NCBI GenBank assembly: GCA_934045905.1
Contig: OW203767.1
Span: 18,231,073 to 18,295,072 of the forward strand
Reading direction: 5' to 3'
Origin: Leuctra nigra
Taxonomy: Eukaryota; Arthropoda; Insecta; Plecoptera; Leuctridae
DNA length: 64,000 nucleotides
The notes under the pieces were generated by a model, which was not told where the DNA came from, did no database searches, and saw only the letters and a program-made list of their open reading frames with translations. The translations under genes and the position numbers were made by a program. Below are positions 20,966 through 33,400 of the stretch, piece by piece. Position 1 is the stretch's first letter, and every line of letters starts with the position of its first letter.

Positions 20966-22278
20966 TTACTTATTCTATCTTCTTCCTACTTTCTGTCTTT
21001 TTTCGGCTCCTTTATCGTCATCTTCTTTCTTATGTTGCCTTCTTCTTGACACAATGCGCCTAGCTTTATTTTTAATTTGTTTAATTTTGATTTTAAATTC
21101 ATTTTTTGAAGTTGTTTTTTAAATTATACAAAACATTTATTTTGTTTTTAAATATGTTTTGAAGAATTTGTATTTATTGCTTTTAACTTTTATAATTTTG
21201 TTAAAGTTTACATTAATGATACATAGATTTTTTTCTTCGAATTTGGGCACAACGTTAGGTTTATAGTGTTGTGCTTGGCGGCAGTAACTGGGCGAAATGA
21301 TTTCACGAATTTTAAGTGCGAAAAAGTTTCAACAATTTATTATTGCTTGGCCCTTCTTTTAGATCTCAATCCTTTTAGGCGCGAAGGTGCTTGGCAGTTT
21401 ATTTATACATTATTGTTTTTGTTTTTGTACAACATTGATATTACCAGCAATGTTTAGGTAGTTTTGTTTGACTATGACTAAAATAATTTTTAATTGGATG
21501 GACCAAAAAGGTGCCATAAAATGAAAGTCTACACTGAAATTCTTTTCATCTTCATTCAACGTAAGCCCATCCAATCCACGAGAGGTAAAATGTCTCTGTG
21601 CGGTTCTTCTCTCGAAAACGTCTTCCCTGATTCCCTGTCTCCCCCCCCCCCTTCCCACAGCGTTTCCCACGGGATTTTCCTTGAATTCTCCCGGGAAATG
21701 CCTAGTAGCCATCCCGCATCGTGCTCTGCTGACGCTATCCCGATATATTACATGAAAACCCGGGATACAAATCCTGGAGAAGGTGGGATATTACGTCTGG
21801 ATTAGAGGTTGTGCAAGTTTGAACATGCATCATAACGTCGATGGTGTGTGGATGTGGAAACTGGAAATCTTCAAGGGAATTAGCGTGATGTCAGACTACC
21901 TACTTGAGTTTACGTATATTAACGTATTTTTTTTATAGGTGAGAAACCATTATTTCAAAAATTTGACAACATTAGGTGTTTTAATGAATGAAAATAAATC
22001 AGTAATATCCACTCAGTGACAAAGATTTGAACAACGGTCGACTTGGATTGCTTGGTGAAATGTATGTGTGTGAAATGTTTGCACATTTGTATGCAAATTG
22101 ATCATTGAGATACAGTGATTTATGATGCATCATGAAGCATGCCATTGGTCATCTCTCATTAAATCAAACTCTAGTTGTGATTAATATGATGGACATTATT
22201 ATTCATTAGCCAGAGTTTGCTTAATCATTTTAAAAAAAGCATTAACATTTTAAGTAATATACATTCCATTAACTTACT
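20966..22278. other. Intergenic DNA, no gene seen
   Basis: T-rich DNA follows the Gag fragment. A segment at about 21600-21800 is GC-richer, with repeated CCCGGGA-like words and a run of 10 C. Its 103-codon open frame has no recognisable motif. Confidence 0.45.
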
Positions 22279-22286
22279 CTCTGTAC

Positions 22287-22998
22287 CAGGGCCGGCTTAA
22301 GGCACATTCTTGATGTACGCGAAAAATGATAATGCCGCCTATCAAGGACGTACACAGGATGAGTGATGACATTTCCATGAAAGCAGGGTGGAGGGGAAGC
22401 ACGGACATTCTTAATAATTTGAAGGATTACGGTCGAATAGGGGGGGTTTGGGGGCGCAGCCCCCGAGAAAATTTTGGTTCAAGGTCATTCGATTTGGTGC
22501 AATTTTGAATCGCATATTAGTTATTTTTTTGGAAATATAATTACCAATGTCCACTAATAATTTCAATCATATTGGTAAGTTTTCGACATGATCTGCCACT
22601 TTCTTTCATTTTTTTTGTTCACATATTTTATGTGCTGCTTTCTAAGATGATGCTCTGATTTCGGGAGGGAGACGCTTCAGAATTTTTTACACTTCATGGT
22701 CACTTTGAAGTAAATATACGCGTTTCTGGTAAAATTACTGTAACATGGAAATCAATTTTTCTAGGTAATTTTTCATGGGCAAACAAAAAATCCCATGAAC
22801 GAGATTTATTTGGAGGCATAACAAAACATCAGTCGTCGTTAACCCAAAAGATAATATTATTTCTTCCGAGCTTGAATATTGACCAAATAAAATGATGACA
22901 AAAAATAATAAATTTTCGAATATTGCTGAAAGTGCCGCCTATCCGAATGTGCCGCCGTACGCGGTCGCGTACGTCGCCTATGCCTAAAGCCGGCCCTG
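22287..22998. mobile_element. Non-autonomous hAT element, 712 bp
   Basis: Inverted ends CAGGGCCGGCTTAAGGCA and, from the right, CAGGGCCGGCTTTAGGCA are flanked by the exact 8-bp duplication CTCTGTAC (22279-22286, 22999-23006). GCCGCCTAT occurs near both ends. No transposase domain; the 60-codon open frame inside is not convincing. Confidence 0.9.
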
Positions 22999-23006
22999 CT
23001 CTGTAC

Positions 23007-24967
23007 CTACGCAAGTAAACAAATACCTAAGCGTACAAAAGGATGACTTATTTTATTTTACCGGTGAAACAAAATGATTCGTAAATAAGAAAATAATGGA
23101 TTTGACTCACACTATGTCTAAAAGCTTAAAAAGTGAGAGCATACTTTTAAAATCAACTGTTGTCAACTTAGGTCAAAAAATGTAAAATCAGCAGTGTCCT
23201 CCTGTCCTAAAATAATCAACATTGAATATAAGTGATTGATATCATAGGTGGTAAGACAAAGCTCTAATCAGCTAATCAAAATAGTGTCGCCTATTTGTGT
23301 ACTTCACGTAGATGGCATTAACGGCATTGTCTTGCCAATAAACTTAAATTAGTATCGGTTGCTTTTTTGTTATGAGGGGAGACTTGGCTGTTCTTTTACA
23401 AAGGTATGAAAAGTAGTATCCAGTTACGTGCAACGCTTTGCAGATTCCACTAAACAAGATTTCAAGTAAGTTAATAATCTATGTTACCTCAAGTCAACCA
23501 CAGTACCTACGATGTTCAAACACAACATCGCAAACCAGTGTCAAGAGAACTCGGTCCAGAAGCAATGGCGCCATCCTGCTAATCCATGTGCAAGAGGGGG
23601 GGGGGGGGGGCTGCATTTCTCCACCCACCCAATTATAGTGTAAACACTTGACACATCCTCCAGGTCCGGATGTTGCTTCTCACTAATCTCCAGCTCGATC
23701 CGATTGTGTGTTCAGCCATGGCATTACAAGACGGAGCTTAGGAGGGGTGAAGCGTTGATCTTTTACCTCACCCTCCTGTCCCCTCCCCCTCTCCCCGCAA
23801 GAGGGACTGGATTGAACGAACTTGCGAGGGAATTCAACCTGGATCTTTACTCTTAGCTTCCCTTCAAAATGTGATTACTTTTACCTTATTTGTATTAAGA
23901 ATTAAACTTTTTTTGTAAAACTCACTTACGTTAAAGTTATCCATGATTTTGTTCAAGGGTAAATAACTCAAAGAATCTAGGTTCGATTAACAACCGACGG
24001 TTGCGTTTTTATTTCATAGTATAATAATTTTTTTTTATTTTAAAAAACTGAAACCGTGTGTTTTAGGCAGAACTAACTAATTAGTGTAAATGATTTACGG
24101 TAAATAAAACCAATTACATACCTAATAAAAAAATATTGTTTTAATTTTTAGATTCACAATTTAGATCCTATACTTTTTATGTGTAAATTCTCACCATAAA
24201 CAGTAAAGTATTTGATAACAATAGGGATGTTCGTATTGAAATTTGAATAACCCACAAAATTATTGCATACGTATAAGTTATATAACTGAATGGTTGAATA
24301 CGTAAAAATAGTACACAATCCTCGTCTAAAATAAATGTTGATTTGAACTCAGAAGATTTCAACATCTATCCCCTCTGAAAATGTCCCCTGATATACGTGA
24401 ATATCTCTGAAGTGCACACTTATCACAATTGCAATCTCGCGATACAAGAATAGAACGTTCGAGTGACATATCTTCGCTCCGGTTTCTTTGATCTCTTGGA
24501 ATAACAAGTAGCCTCTTCTCTTCTTTTCTTTGCAACTTTCAAATGGTTGCTCGGCAACAAACTCTGTTAGGTGAAGCAAGCAGCAGATCAAACGTCGTTC
24601 AAGCAGGGAAGGAAGTTTAAAATGTGCTCCGTTTGTATTTCAATGCTACAAACAAAATAAAAATGTATATAAGCATAGCTACATAAGCTCTTTTGTCATT
24701 TTGTAATTTTATCATTGGAATACTGTTGAATAATATTTAAGTATTAAAAAGGTGATGTATCTTCCATTTATTATACCTGCCCATGCTAACTACGACTCTA
24801 GACTCCATGGAACGGAATATAGCTAAGATTTCTAAAACGCAACCCTCAATACAGATATGTGTTGCGGGTTGCAAAAAACACCGGCTCCTCCACCGATTTT
24901 AATTCTTCACTAAATTGTTTTCGATTGTCTCCGTTTCAAATCCAATGTCTGAACATCAGAGCTAGGA
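23007..24967. other. Intergenic DNA, no gene seen
   Basis: AT-rich. It contains a run of 14 G (23587-23600) and a CT/GA-rich stretch near 23760-23815. The short minus-strand open frames at 24177-24591 lack motifs and splice context. Confidence 0.45.
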
Positions 24968-25169
24968 GGGCGGAAGTCCATTTCAAAGCTGCTTGAGTTG
25001 AGGTCACACCCGTAAGTATATCAATAGAGGTAAGAATCTTACCTCTATGGTATTTCTGAGTTCATAATTTGTATGTTTTTGTTGACATTAGTCAAATGAC
25101 AATCGATAGCAATTGATTATATCATTCTAAATATGTGCAACACAAAATCGAGTTAATGGACTTCCGCCC
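24968..25169. mobile_element. Short inverted-repeat element, 202 bp
   Basis: GGGCGGAAGTCCATT (24968-24982) and AATGGACTTCCGCCC (25155-25169) are perfect 15-bp inverted ends. An inner hairpin ATAGAGGTAAGAATCTTACCTCTAT lies at 25024-25048. No obvious target duplication. Confidence 0.65.
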
Positions 25170-25249
25170 TTTGACATCTGAGGTACAGACATTTAACAGT
25201 AAAATAATTGAATTATATACCTATACTCATCAACATTATCACTTCAAGG

Positions 25250-25866
25250 CACTTCTCGTGTCTAGTTTCTGAGATAATTTGAGTTTTCTCCCCCATGTTA
25301 TCTTATGGCAGCCAAGTAAAATCGGGTCATTTTTAAGCTAAAATGGAGTTCTAATCTTTTTGTATCGTTAGATTTTAACAAAAAACTTTTTTTTCTGGTA
25401 GACATAATATGGACATACTATCAGGAAAAAAATTTAAAACAATACCAACGTGTGCTATTTTAAAAGTTATTAACTAAATTCGAAATCATTTCCTATACCT
25501 CCCATGCTAAGGTTTTGATCATTCTCAAAAGACATATCGAGTGATCGCGCCACTTAACATGCTAAGGTTTTGATCATTCTCAAAAGACATATCGAGTGAT
25601 CGCGCCACTTAACATGGGAGGTATAGGGAAATCATTTCGAATTTGGTTAATAACTTTTAAAATAGCACACGTTGGTATTGTTTTCAATTTTTTTCCTGAT
25701 AGTATGTCCATATGTCTACCAGAAAAAAAGTTTTTTGTTAAAATCTAACGGTACAAAAAGAGTAGAACTCCATTTTAGCTTAAAAATGACACGATTTTAC
25801 TTGGCTGCCATAAGATAACATGGGGGAGAAAACTCAAATTATCTCAGAAACTAGACACGAGAAGTG
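25250..25866. mobile_element. Large foldback element, 617 bp, with duplicated centre
   Basis: Two arms of about 250 bp are inverted copies of each other (CACTTCTCGTGTCTAG at the left, CTAGACACGAGAAGTG at the right). Between them, a 55-bp unit beginning CATGCTAAGG is repeated in direct orientation (25503-25557, 25558-25612). The arms differ at a few bases, so they are not a pure assembly mirror. A diverged single arm of the same family is at about 45480-45775. No coding potential. Confidence 0.85.
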
Positions 25867-26617
25867 TTTAATTTTTTCAGGGATTGTGTATGGCATGGTT
25901 ATCAATAAGTACACACAAAATTATGAAGATCTGAGACTATGACCTCGATCGATCCAGCCACCTTAAGTTCCAACCCATTTTTAAATCATGCCTTATGTCG
26001 ACGTTCCTAATTTTATCACGCAATTGACATCCTTTTACTCTTCGCAAGAACTTCATGAATTATATTGAATTATATACCTTTGAACCAAAATATAAAATTA
26101 GCAAATTGATCGAGTCGAAAGTCGATAAGTTTGATCACCAAATTGAATTACCTCTACCCACATTCGAAAGCTATCACATTTCCTAACCTGCCTCGACCGT
26201 CCAGGACGTTATGCAAACACTCGTCAACTCCTGCACACAAAAGCAGTCACTCGAGTGAGTTCAAGTGCCCCTTGACCCGCCGCTACATAATAATGTCCCT
26301 GCTGGCTCGACGTCGGTGGCAGTGACAGCGTCTGGCGTCGGGAAGTTCGAACAAAACCGTGACAGCTCGTTATAACAGCAGCCATCGAGACGCGGGGAAT
26401 TAATTAGATGAATTTCAGACGGGAATTTGTTGCGTGCTCATTAATCAGTCGGGATTTGATGTTTAAATAGGATACGGGAAATATATTTATCGGGGTATTA
26501 TGTTTCGTTTTGTATACTGAAAGCTAAAGCAAGTGTACCAAACTTAGTTAAAGGATTGACGATGTAATGTTCAGGTATCTTCCAAGCTTATCTATATCAA
26601 CACAATTTGTGGGCATA
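25867..26617. other. Intergenic DNA, no gene seen
   Basis: Mixed composition, with a less AT-rich block at 26180-26400. No splice-bounded open frame or repeat ends were recognised. Confidence 0.45.
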
Positions 26618-26620
26618 TTA

Positions 26621-26820
26621 TGCTGGCTTTCCATGCTCCGTCATCTTCCGTCAACGTCCGTCACCGTCCGACGAAAACGACCACGTGACCCGTCTCGACC
26701 AATCAGAGCCATCCCCAAAAATATCGGACGGCGAGGGATTGGTCGAGACGGGTCACGTGGTCGTTTTCGTCGGACGGTGACGGACGTTGACGGAAGATGA
26801 CGGAGCATGGAAAGCCAGCT
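26621..26820. mobile_element. GC-rich hairpin MITE, 200 bp, TTA target duplication
   Basis: Arms of about 88 bp, from GCTGGCTTTCCATGCTCCGT to its complement, are almost perfect and flanked by TTA (26618-26620, 26821-26823). Each arm has stepped GTCA/GTCC words and an E-box CACGTG. The GC content is far above the surroundings. The TTA duplication fits Harbinger-type mobilisation. A 77-codon open frame crosses it by chance. Confidence 0.85.
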
Positions 26821-26823
26821 TTA

Positions 26824-29640
26824 GACGGGCTGTATCAGAATAAGGTAGTGGGTTAAATAATAATAAAAAAGAATATGGGCCCAAATGCTTCAAATAGTAG
26901 CTTGGACGAGCTAATTTTGTTTTATATCACCAATGCAAAAACTTGAATTTAAACTTAATTGGAAGTTAATATTTGAATATTACAAAAAAGGACTGATTCT
27001 TATGAATGTTAAATATTTCTTTTGAGCTTTCAATATACCTAACACCAAACACGTGACAAGCTATTTTGAATTGTGCCAACAAAATGACGTCAACAATGAA
27101 TTATAAAAAATGATTAGGAAAATTGGATTGGTTTTGGAATCTAACGAATTTTTTGACGTGTGATTATAAAAAGGTATAAAATTAAAATAATTGGATCATG
27201 TGATGGGGCTAAAACCAATAACAAAAGCATACATTTCACTCTAAATGGTTTGTATTTAATTACTCATAATATTGACTTCCATTTGCTCTGTTTTCAACAA
27301 TAATTGTACAACAATTGGCTGGCCCATTCCATGGTTGACAACGTGACAACAATAATGGAGCATTTACACTCACCACATTAAAATACAAACAATTCAGCCA
27401 TCACCTAGCAACAATGCAAACAACAATATCAACAACAACACATCCATTTGGTTTTGGTTTCATTTGGAATATTCACAATAATAAATATTAATTTCCAGAC
27501 TAGAAATACAGCAGGTATGTTTATCTCCAAATTTAATTTTATTAAAATTAACTTCGTTCTTATTTCTTCAATAAGACTTGACACCAAGGTATTTAATTAT
27601 ACTAAGATCTGTTTCAAATAATTATCTCACAACTATTTTGAGATTTAGTGAAAATCAGACAATTTGGTAAGGTACTTGGTAGACTATAAAAACGGCATTA
27701 TATTGTTCTATTTATGATACCACAAATGTACTATTTTACACCCTTCAAAACACTATTTTGTTTCAGAAACAGACTTTGGTGATCATAATATCTTACATTT
27801 GAAGTCTTGATCTTAATTCAATTGTGTCAAGTGGTAGTTGATTTATTTTGTGGTATTTACATTGGAATTAAAATGTAACATTTGACCAAACATTTTGAAA
27901 TAGTACACATTTCTCACCCTGTCAATTCTTATAAAAGCTAGAAAATATTTGATATTCATGCATGAAATTAAGGGTGATTTTTAAAACAGAAATTATGCCT
28001 TTACACACTTTTTGAACGACTTTCCGTCTTTTACACACAATTTTGTTAAATACATAGACGTCTTGCAAGATGCAATTACCAATGAACCTGCAGACTCGTC
28101 TCAATTAATATATCTGCTTGCTGGGGGGCGGCTGGGGGGGGGGGGGTCCGTGGGGGTGGAGATGTCCCGGGCAACGAACCCCTCATTCATCCCTCCCCCA
28201 CACCCCATACACCCACCCAAAACTTTGACGTCATTTTAACGTTCAATTTCGGAATGCGAAAACTCCCCACTGGAATCCCACACACAGATATCCAAGTTTT
28301 AATCATGTCCCAAACATTCAGAGCCAATATCGTAATCAATTATTTTCTTTGCGGTTTGAATCCTCATTTACAAAATTATTGATTTCATTAATATTAGCTG
28401 ACATTTTTTATATTCCCACCCACCACGTTGAGCGACCAAAATGTGACTCTCAAATAATTTGGATTCCCAGTAGAAAGTCAGATTTTTTTTACAGAAAAAA
28501 ATAAATGATTGGATGAGGTAAAGATATTCAGCAGAATTCTAAATTCCTTTTTGTCTCTAGATTTGAGTTTTGTGAGCATAAAGCTGCCATCACATTCTGA
28601 AGAGGCAAATCTGTCAAGTTATCCGCACAGATTTCTCTCGTGATATTTAGATTGACACTCGGAAGAGAGATCTTCATAAATTGACATCAAGTGTGAAGAT
28701 CGTAAAGTCGTACGTTTTCACGTTTTCCCTCGCGTAAAACGAAAAAAATATAATTTAAAAAGAACTTAAACGTAACGAAAACAAAACCTTCCTTTTGGCA
28801 TTTAGTATTTAATGTGGGTTTATTAACACCACTCTCAGAAAATAAAACCGTGCTGCCCAGAATAAAACAACTGCCATTTAAAGCAAAGGAGTGGGAAACT
28901 GAATCAGATATTTTGCTTTTAGAGATTCAATGATAAGATCAATGCCGATTATCTACACTAACATCGCCATTTAAGACTAAACTCAAACAGTGTTGAGAAT
29001 ATTTGAAATTCGCTCTTCTTGTAATTCTTGATGTAATCTACAAGCAATCAAAACTCATTTGAAAACTATTGTAGCTTTATGAAAATGATTGCTCTTTGTC
29101 TTTTCATTGCTCTTGAAAAGTTGGTCGATTTTCATATGGATAAATAATTAGGTAAAATATTTTTGATTAGAGCTAATATTCACAGTTGAGTTTTGTTATT
29201 TGTTGGAATCGTCTTCAAAAATATGTCAGTTTTCCTCACGATTTATCATAATTCATTGAGAAAATAACTCACAATTTATTTTCAGACGTGATATCGCATT
29301 ATCTTAGACACCGCACATTCGATTAGCTCCAACACTGCCTGACGACTTCATGGATTTTGATAAAATAGTTTATATCTTTCCAATCAGCCACTTGACGTCC
29401 TTGAGAAACCTAGTCAAGCTTTGCACTTGTGAAACTTTCGTTTTAGTGATATCACAGCCTTCTAAGTGAAAAATCTAACCATCAATAATTGATTCAAGCG
29501 CTGGCAATTTCAAAAAGTTCCATTCTCCGTCACTATTAGCGCTGCTGGGATTAGTAAAAGCGATCATATTTGAATACTAAATCTAATCCTGAACGTCAGA
29601 CTGAACAGTGAGTGGAATTAATCGACTGTTTGGTGTCTTA
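26824..29640. other. Intergenic DNA, no gene seen
   Basis: AT-rich. Notable only for a G-rich block at 28123-28160 with 13 consecutive G (28134-28146), next to C-rich DNA at 28160-28220. No credible exon or element ends were found. Confidence 0.45.
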
Positions 29641-30128
29641 AGACGGTTTAGTAGTGAGCGTGGCCTTGAAAAGAGTTTTAATAGATTATTATCAATATCT
29701 TTTACCAGTGTAATTGTTAATAAAAAGAAGGTTTTGTACGAGTCTTCAGAACAGTGCAATAAAAATAATTTCATAGCTGGGAATGGTTTATTATTATTAT
29801 TTTATCCTACAGACGTTTAGTGCCATTTTTTTTTACTAATTTTCAGGCACTAAAATGTCTGTAGGACAGAATAAAAATAATAAACCATTCCAAACTATGA
29901 AATTAATTTCATTGCACTGTGCCATTTTTTTTAACTAATTTTCAGGCACTTAAATGTCTGTAGGACAGAATAAAAATAATAAACCATTCCAAACTATGAA
30001 ATTAATTTCATTGCACTGTTCGGAAGACTCGTACAAAACCTTATTTTATTAACAATTACATTGGTAAAAGATATTGATAAAAATCGATTAAAAAACTTTT
30101 CAAGGTCAAACTCACTACTCAGCCGTCT
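29641..30128. mobile_element. Mariner-type MITE, copy 1, with internal tandem duplication
   Basis: The ends AGACGGTTTAGTAGTGAGCG and, from the right, AGACGGCTGAGTAGTGAG match the copies at 56614 and 57474. The left flank is TA. Arms carry ATCAATATCTTTTACC and its complement. The middle has a roughly 100-bp direct duplication (about 29820-29921 and 29922-30020). No real coding frame. Confidence 0.8.
30045..30050 (-). promoter_or_regulatory. Possible polyadenylation signal of the globin gene
   Basis: On the minus strand this reads AATAAA, 237 bases past the globin stop codon. It is the nearest hexamer I found and it lies inside the arm of the MITE at 29641-30128. Unproven. Confidence 0.3.
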
Positions 30129-30286
30129 TCAAATGATCTTTACGCACTCCAGGGTAAAATACTCGAAATGGAAGTTCGGAAAAGCGTTCTCACTTTCCTT
30201 CACTGCAAATACACACACGAACTCACACGAACTAGTTCATGATCCGAGATGATCCTGCATCCCTGCTCCTATGTTCACGGTGGTCT

Positions 30287-30433
30287 TCACGAGCCGTCCG
30301 TCTTGGTCTCAAACCCCTTGACGAGCTCCTCGATGATGAACTTGATCGTGATGCGGTAGATCGTGTCCACGTTGTCAGAGTAGCGGTCCCCGAGAGTTCG
30401 CTTCACGGACTCCATGAAAGGCTGCTCGATTTT
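30287..30433 (-). CDS. Globin terminal exon (helices G-H)
   Basis: The acceptor on the minus strand is gttccgttccag|AAA. It encodes 48 residues and a TGA stop: IEQPFMESVKRTLGDRY, then NVDTIYRITIKFIIEELVKG, ending KTDGS. The pattern fits helix G continuing into helix H of an insect globin. The length is ordinary for the family. A 156-codon open frame on the plus strand across this exon is antisense shadow. Confidence 0.92.
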   Translation of the reverse strand, partial: KIEQPFMESVKRTLGDRYSDNVDTIYRITIKFIIEELVKGFETKTDGS

Positions 30434-33400
30434 CTGGAACGGAACGAAACGATTGATGTAAATTTCATGTTTCACTTTTGTGGAGGCAGAATGGAGAGAG
30501 GAAATTTCCGCTTTCGAGCTTTCAATTCCGTCGCTATATTTCAAAACTTGTGGGCTTTTGTATTAAATTGGAGACTTGTAAATTTAACATTCAATTGTTT
30601 AGGATTACCAGGAAAACGCTCAGTGTATCGCGTTGATGAGCGAGCACTGATACGTGCAAAATCTCCAACCGAAATGCCCACTCAATCAAATTCGGTCGCA
30701 TTATATTAAAAACTTGTTCTTTTGTATTAAATTGTAGATTAAATGTTTAGGATTACTTTGAAAACGCTCAGTGTATCGCGTTGATGAGCGAGCATCGATA
30801 CGTGCAACATCTACGACCGAAATGCCCACTCAATCAAATTCGGTCGCATTATATTAAAAAACGTGTGCTCTTGTAGACTTGTAAATGTTTAGGATTGCTT
30901 TGAAAACGCTCAGTGTATCGCGTTGATGAGCGAGCACCGGTAAGTGCAATATCTCCGACCGAGCACGGTCCACTCAATCAAAGATACACTTTCCATACAC
31001 TCGTATACTCTTGAATAACAGATCAACGTATCATAAATTTGGTACTTTTCGATCAAACTCTTCTTGTAGTTATTTCAAAACTCATAAAATGGCAATAAGT
31101 CTGTAAATACTTGACTGATTGAGCTGAAAATGTGTAAAATAATAGATAATGTTGGTCTTGATCACATTGCAAAATTTGTTTTATTGTATTGATTATTGCA
31201 TAATGAATTATAATACAGTAAGCTCGACCTAATGAGCAACCATGTATTTTGGGCAGACAAATGAATGATTTTCTCTCTTTCAAGTGTTTATAACCCACAT
31301 CTTGTAAGATTCCGCGAAAACCGTCATACAAGTTTTTAGAGTTTCAAGAAATTACAATGTACCTTCCATCTATACCATATAGGAGAGAAGTAGAATTTCA
31401 TGAGAAAATAATGCATTTATACAACTTTTAAGTTCTTAAAAGTTCACATAAGTCATATAATCAAGATTGCTTTGGTTGAGCTTTCTTCCCTTGAAGTGAA
31501 CTTTTTACAACTTAACAGCTGTAAAAACACAAAAATATCGGAAGAAAGGGGACCAATTATTGTCTGGATTCGCTGCGCCTTTTCACGATGTGCAAGTCCT
31601 TTTGAAATAGATCTCTCCGGAAGAGTAAAATAAGTTGTGAATGCGGTGAATGTATAAGACGAGTGAAGAGAAATCAATGGGTTGACATAACGATGCTTTG
31701 TCCTCAACAATGGTGCTAATGATGCGAATCAACATTCGCGGGTTTTCAATACGTTTTCGTACAAAATGTAAACTTCACTGATGGTAGGTTATTTTGCTCT
31801 ATAAAGTTTAGTTTATCACTAGAGCTCTGTTCAATGTATATGTCTCGTCTTTTGATGTTATACATGAAAGTAAGTACAAGCAGTGCTTTACCAAATTACC
31901 AGGCTTTGCTTCGTTATAACCTCGTATAAAGTATGGAAGATCGAAAGTACTACACCACAAACAACGCCAGTCTAGAAGAAAATTATGTGGTAGCGTGGTT
32001 TTAAATTTCTTCTTACTTTATGATATACATGCACAAGAATATAAAGAAATACATAACTTATTTAGTTATATCACTAGCTTCTAGTTACATTTTTCCTTGA
32101 ACAGAATAATCACTATACGTAAAGTTCTTAATTACATGACGATTTGTCATATTACAATTTATTGAGCTTTTCAGTCAATCCTCCACACGCAATAAGGTTG
32201 TATGTAATACCTTGGCTTCTGTAAACCCCGATTTACACGGTCAAATTTCTTGAACAACTTCTGTGTCACATTCCCAGTTTTCACACAATTTTGCATTTAC
32301 AAATGTGACAAAGACTGTGACGCAGAAGTTGTTCAATAAATGCGACCGTGTAAATCGGGCTTTATGGGGGGACCATCGAGAAGCAAAACTCACTTTCCCT
32401 AAAATTATAATTTTAGAGTTAGATGTATACTTAACAATTCCTTTTATTTCTCCATCTAGGACATCAAACTTAGTGTAAATCTAAAATCAACATATAGATT
32501 AAAAACGTGTGGGTCCTTGTTTGTTTGTGAAATACTTTTTTTTCTTCGAGCTAAAAGAGTTTATCAATAGAGTAGCATTCCATTACCAAGGTACACCTAT
32601 CATCAGGTAACACAAGTTCGGGAAATGGTAACAAATCACAACAAGAAGCCAAATGTGAAACAGAGTGGACGAGCACATAGTTCGCCTCTATTCTGCACGG
32701 TGTCGGGTGAGATCATTGATATTCACGGCGCTTCCAGACTCTATGTCAAACAGGAATAATGCAGGATTCCGCTGTCTCCTAGGAAATCCCTCCTGATTAT
32801 GTGTTACATCGCGCCGAACTTCTTCACGCCTCGGTCTTAAAGTGAAGACAAAGACAAGGTACGTTTCATTCAATCGCTGAAGTGAAGGCGCTATATTGCG
32901 AGGTATGTTTCAACATTGCCGGAACTTTTGGAACATCAAAAGTTAGTCTATGGGAAAACGCTCTGTGTAACGCGTTGTTAGCGAGCCTTTTTATTAAATA
33001 CGAATTAATATTTGTGTGAAAGTTGCTGCTTTTTAATAGACATTGGAAATAGCTTGCCAAATACGTCATAGAAGCAGTAATTAATTGAATGTTTTTTTTA
33101 AATAAGCAAAAAAGTCTATTAAATGTCAAGAATTCTTGAGTTTTTAAAAGATTTGCCTAAATATTGTTAAAAATAGCAATATCAAGCTGGTTTCATGACC
33201 ATGCAAAATTTGAAGTTAATCGGTCAAACGGTTCCATTTTAATTTTCAACCAACCACACTATCTCATTCAAAAACTATACATGAGACCGATCTAATGACG
33301 TTAGTGTACTTTGAAGTATAATAACAGGAAAATCACTGCCGTTTAAACAGAAAACAGAAGTCAACAGAAAAGTTTTGACTTAAACATTAAACGAGGAAAA

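Noticed and set aside
23975..23995. GGTTCGATTAA, similar to a tRNA B-box
   Set aside because: No matching A-box or acceptor stem within tRNA distance.
30620..30700. TTGATGAG followed later by CGAAA, resembling a hammerhead ribozyme core
   Set aside because: The core would need CTGATGA, and the bases after it do not pair with those before GAAA to form stem II in any of the three tandem units.
30239..30709. 156-codon plus-strand open frame
   Set aside because: It is antisense to the globin terminal exon and runs into tandem repeats; the minus-strand reading is clearly the real one.
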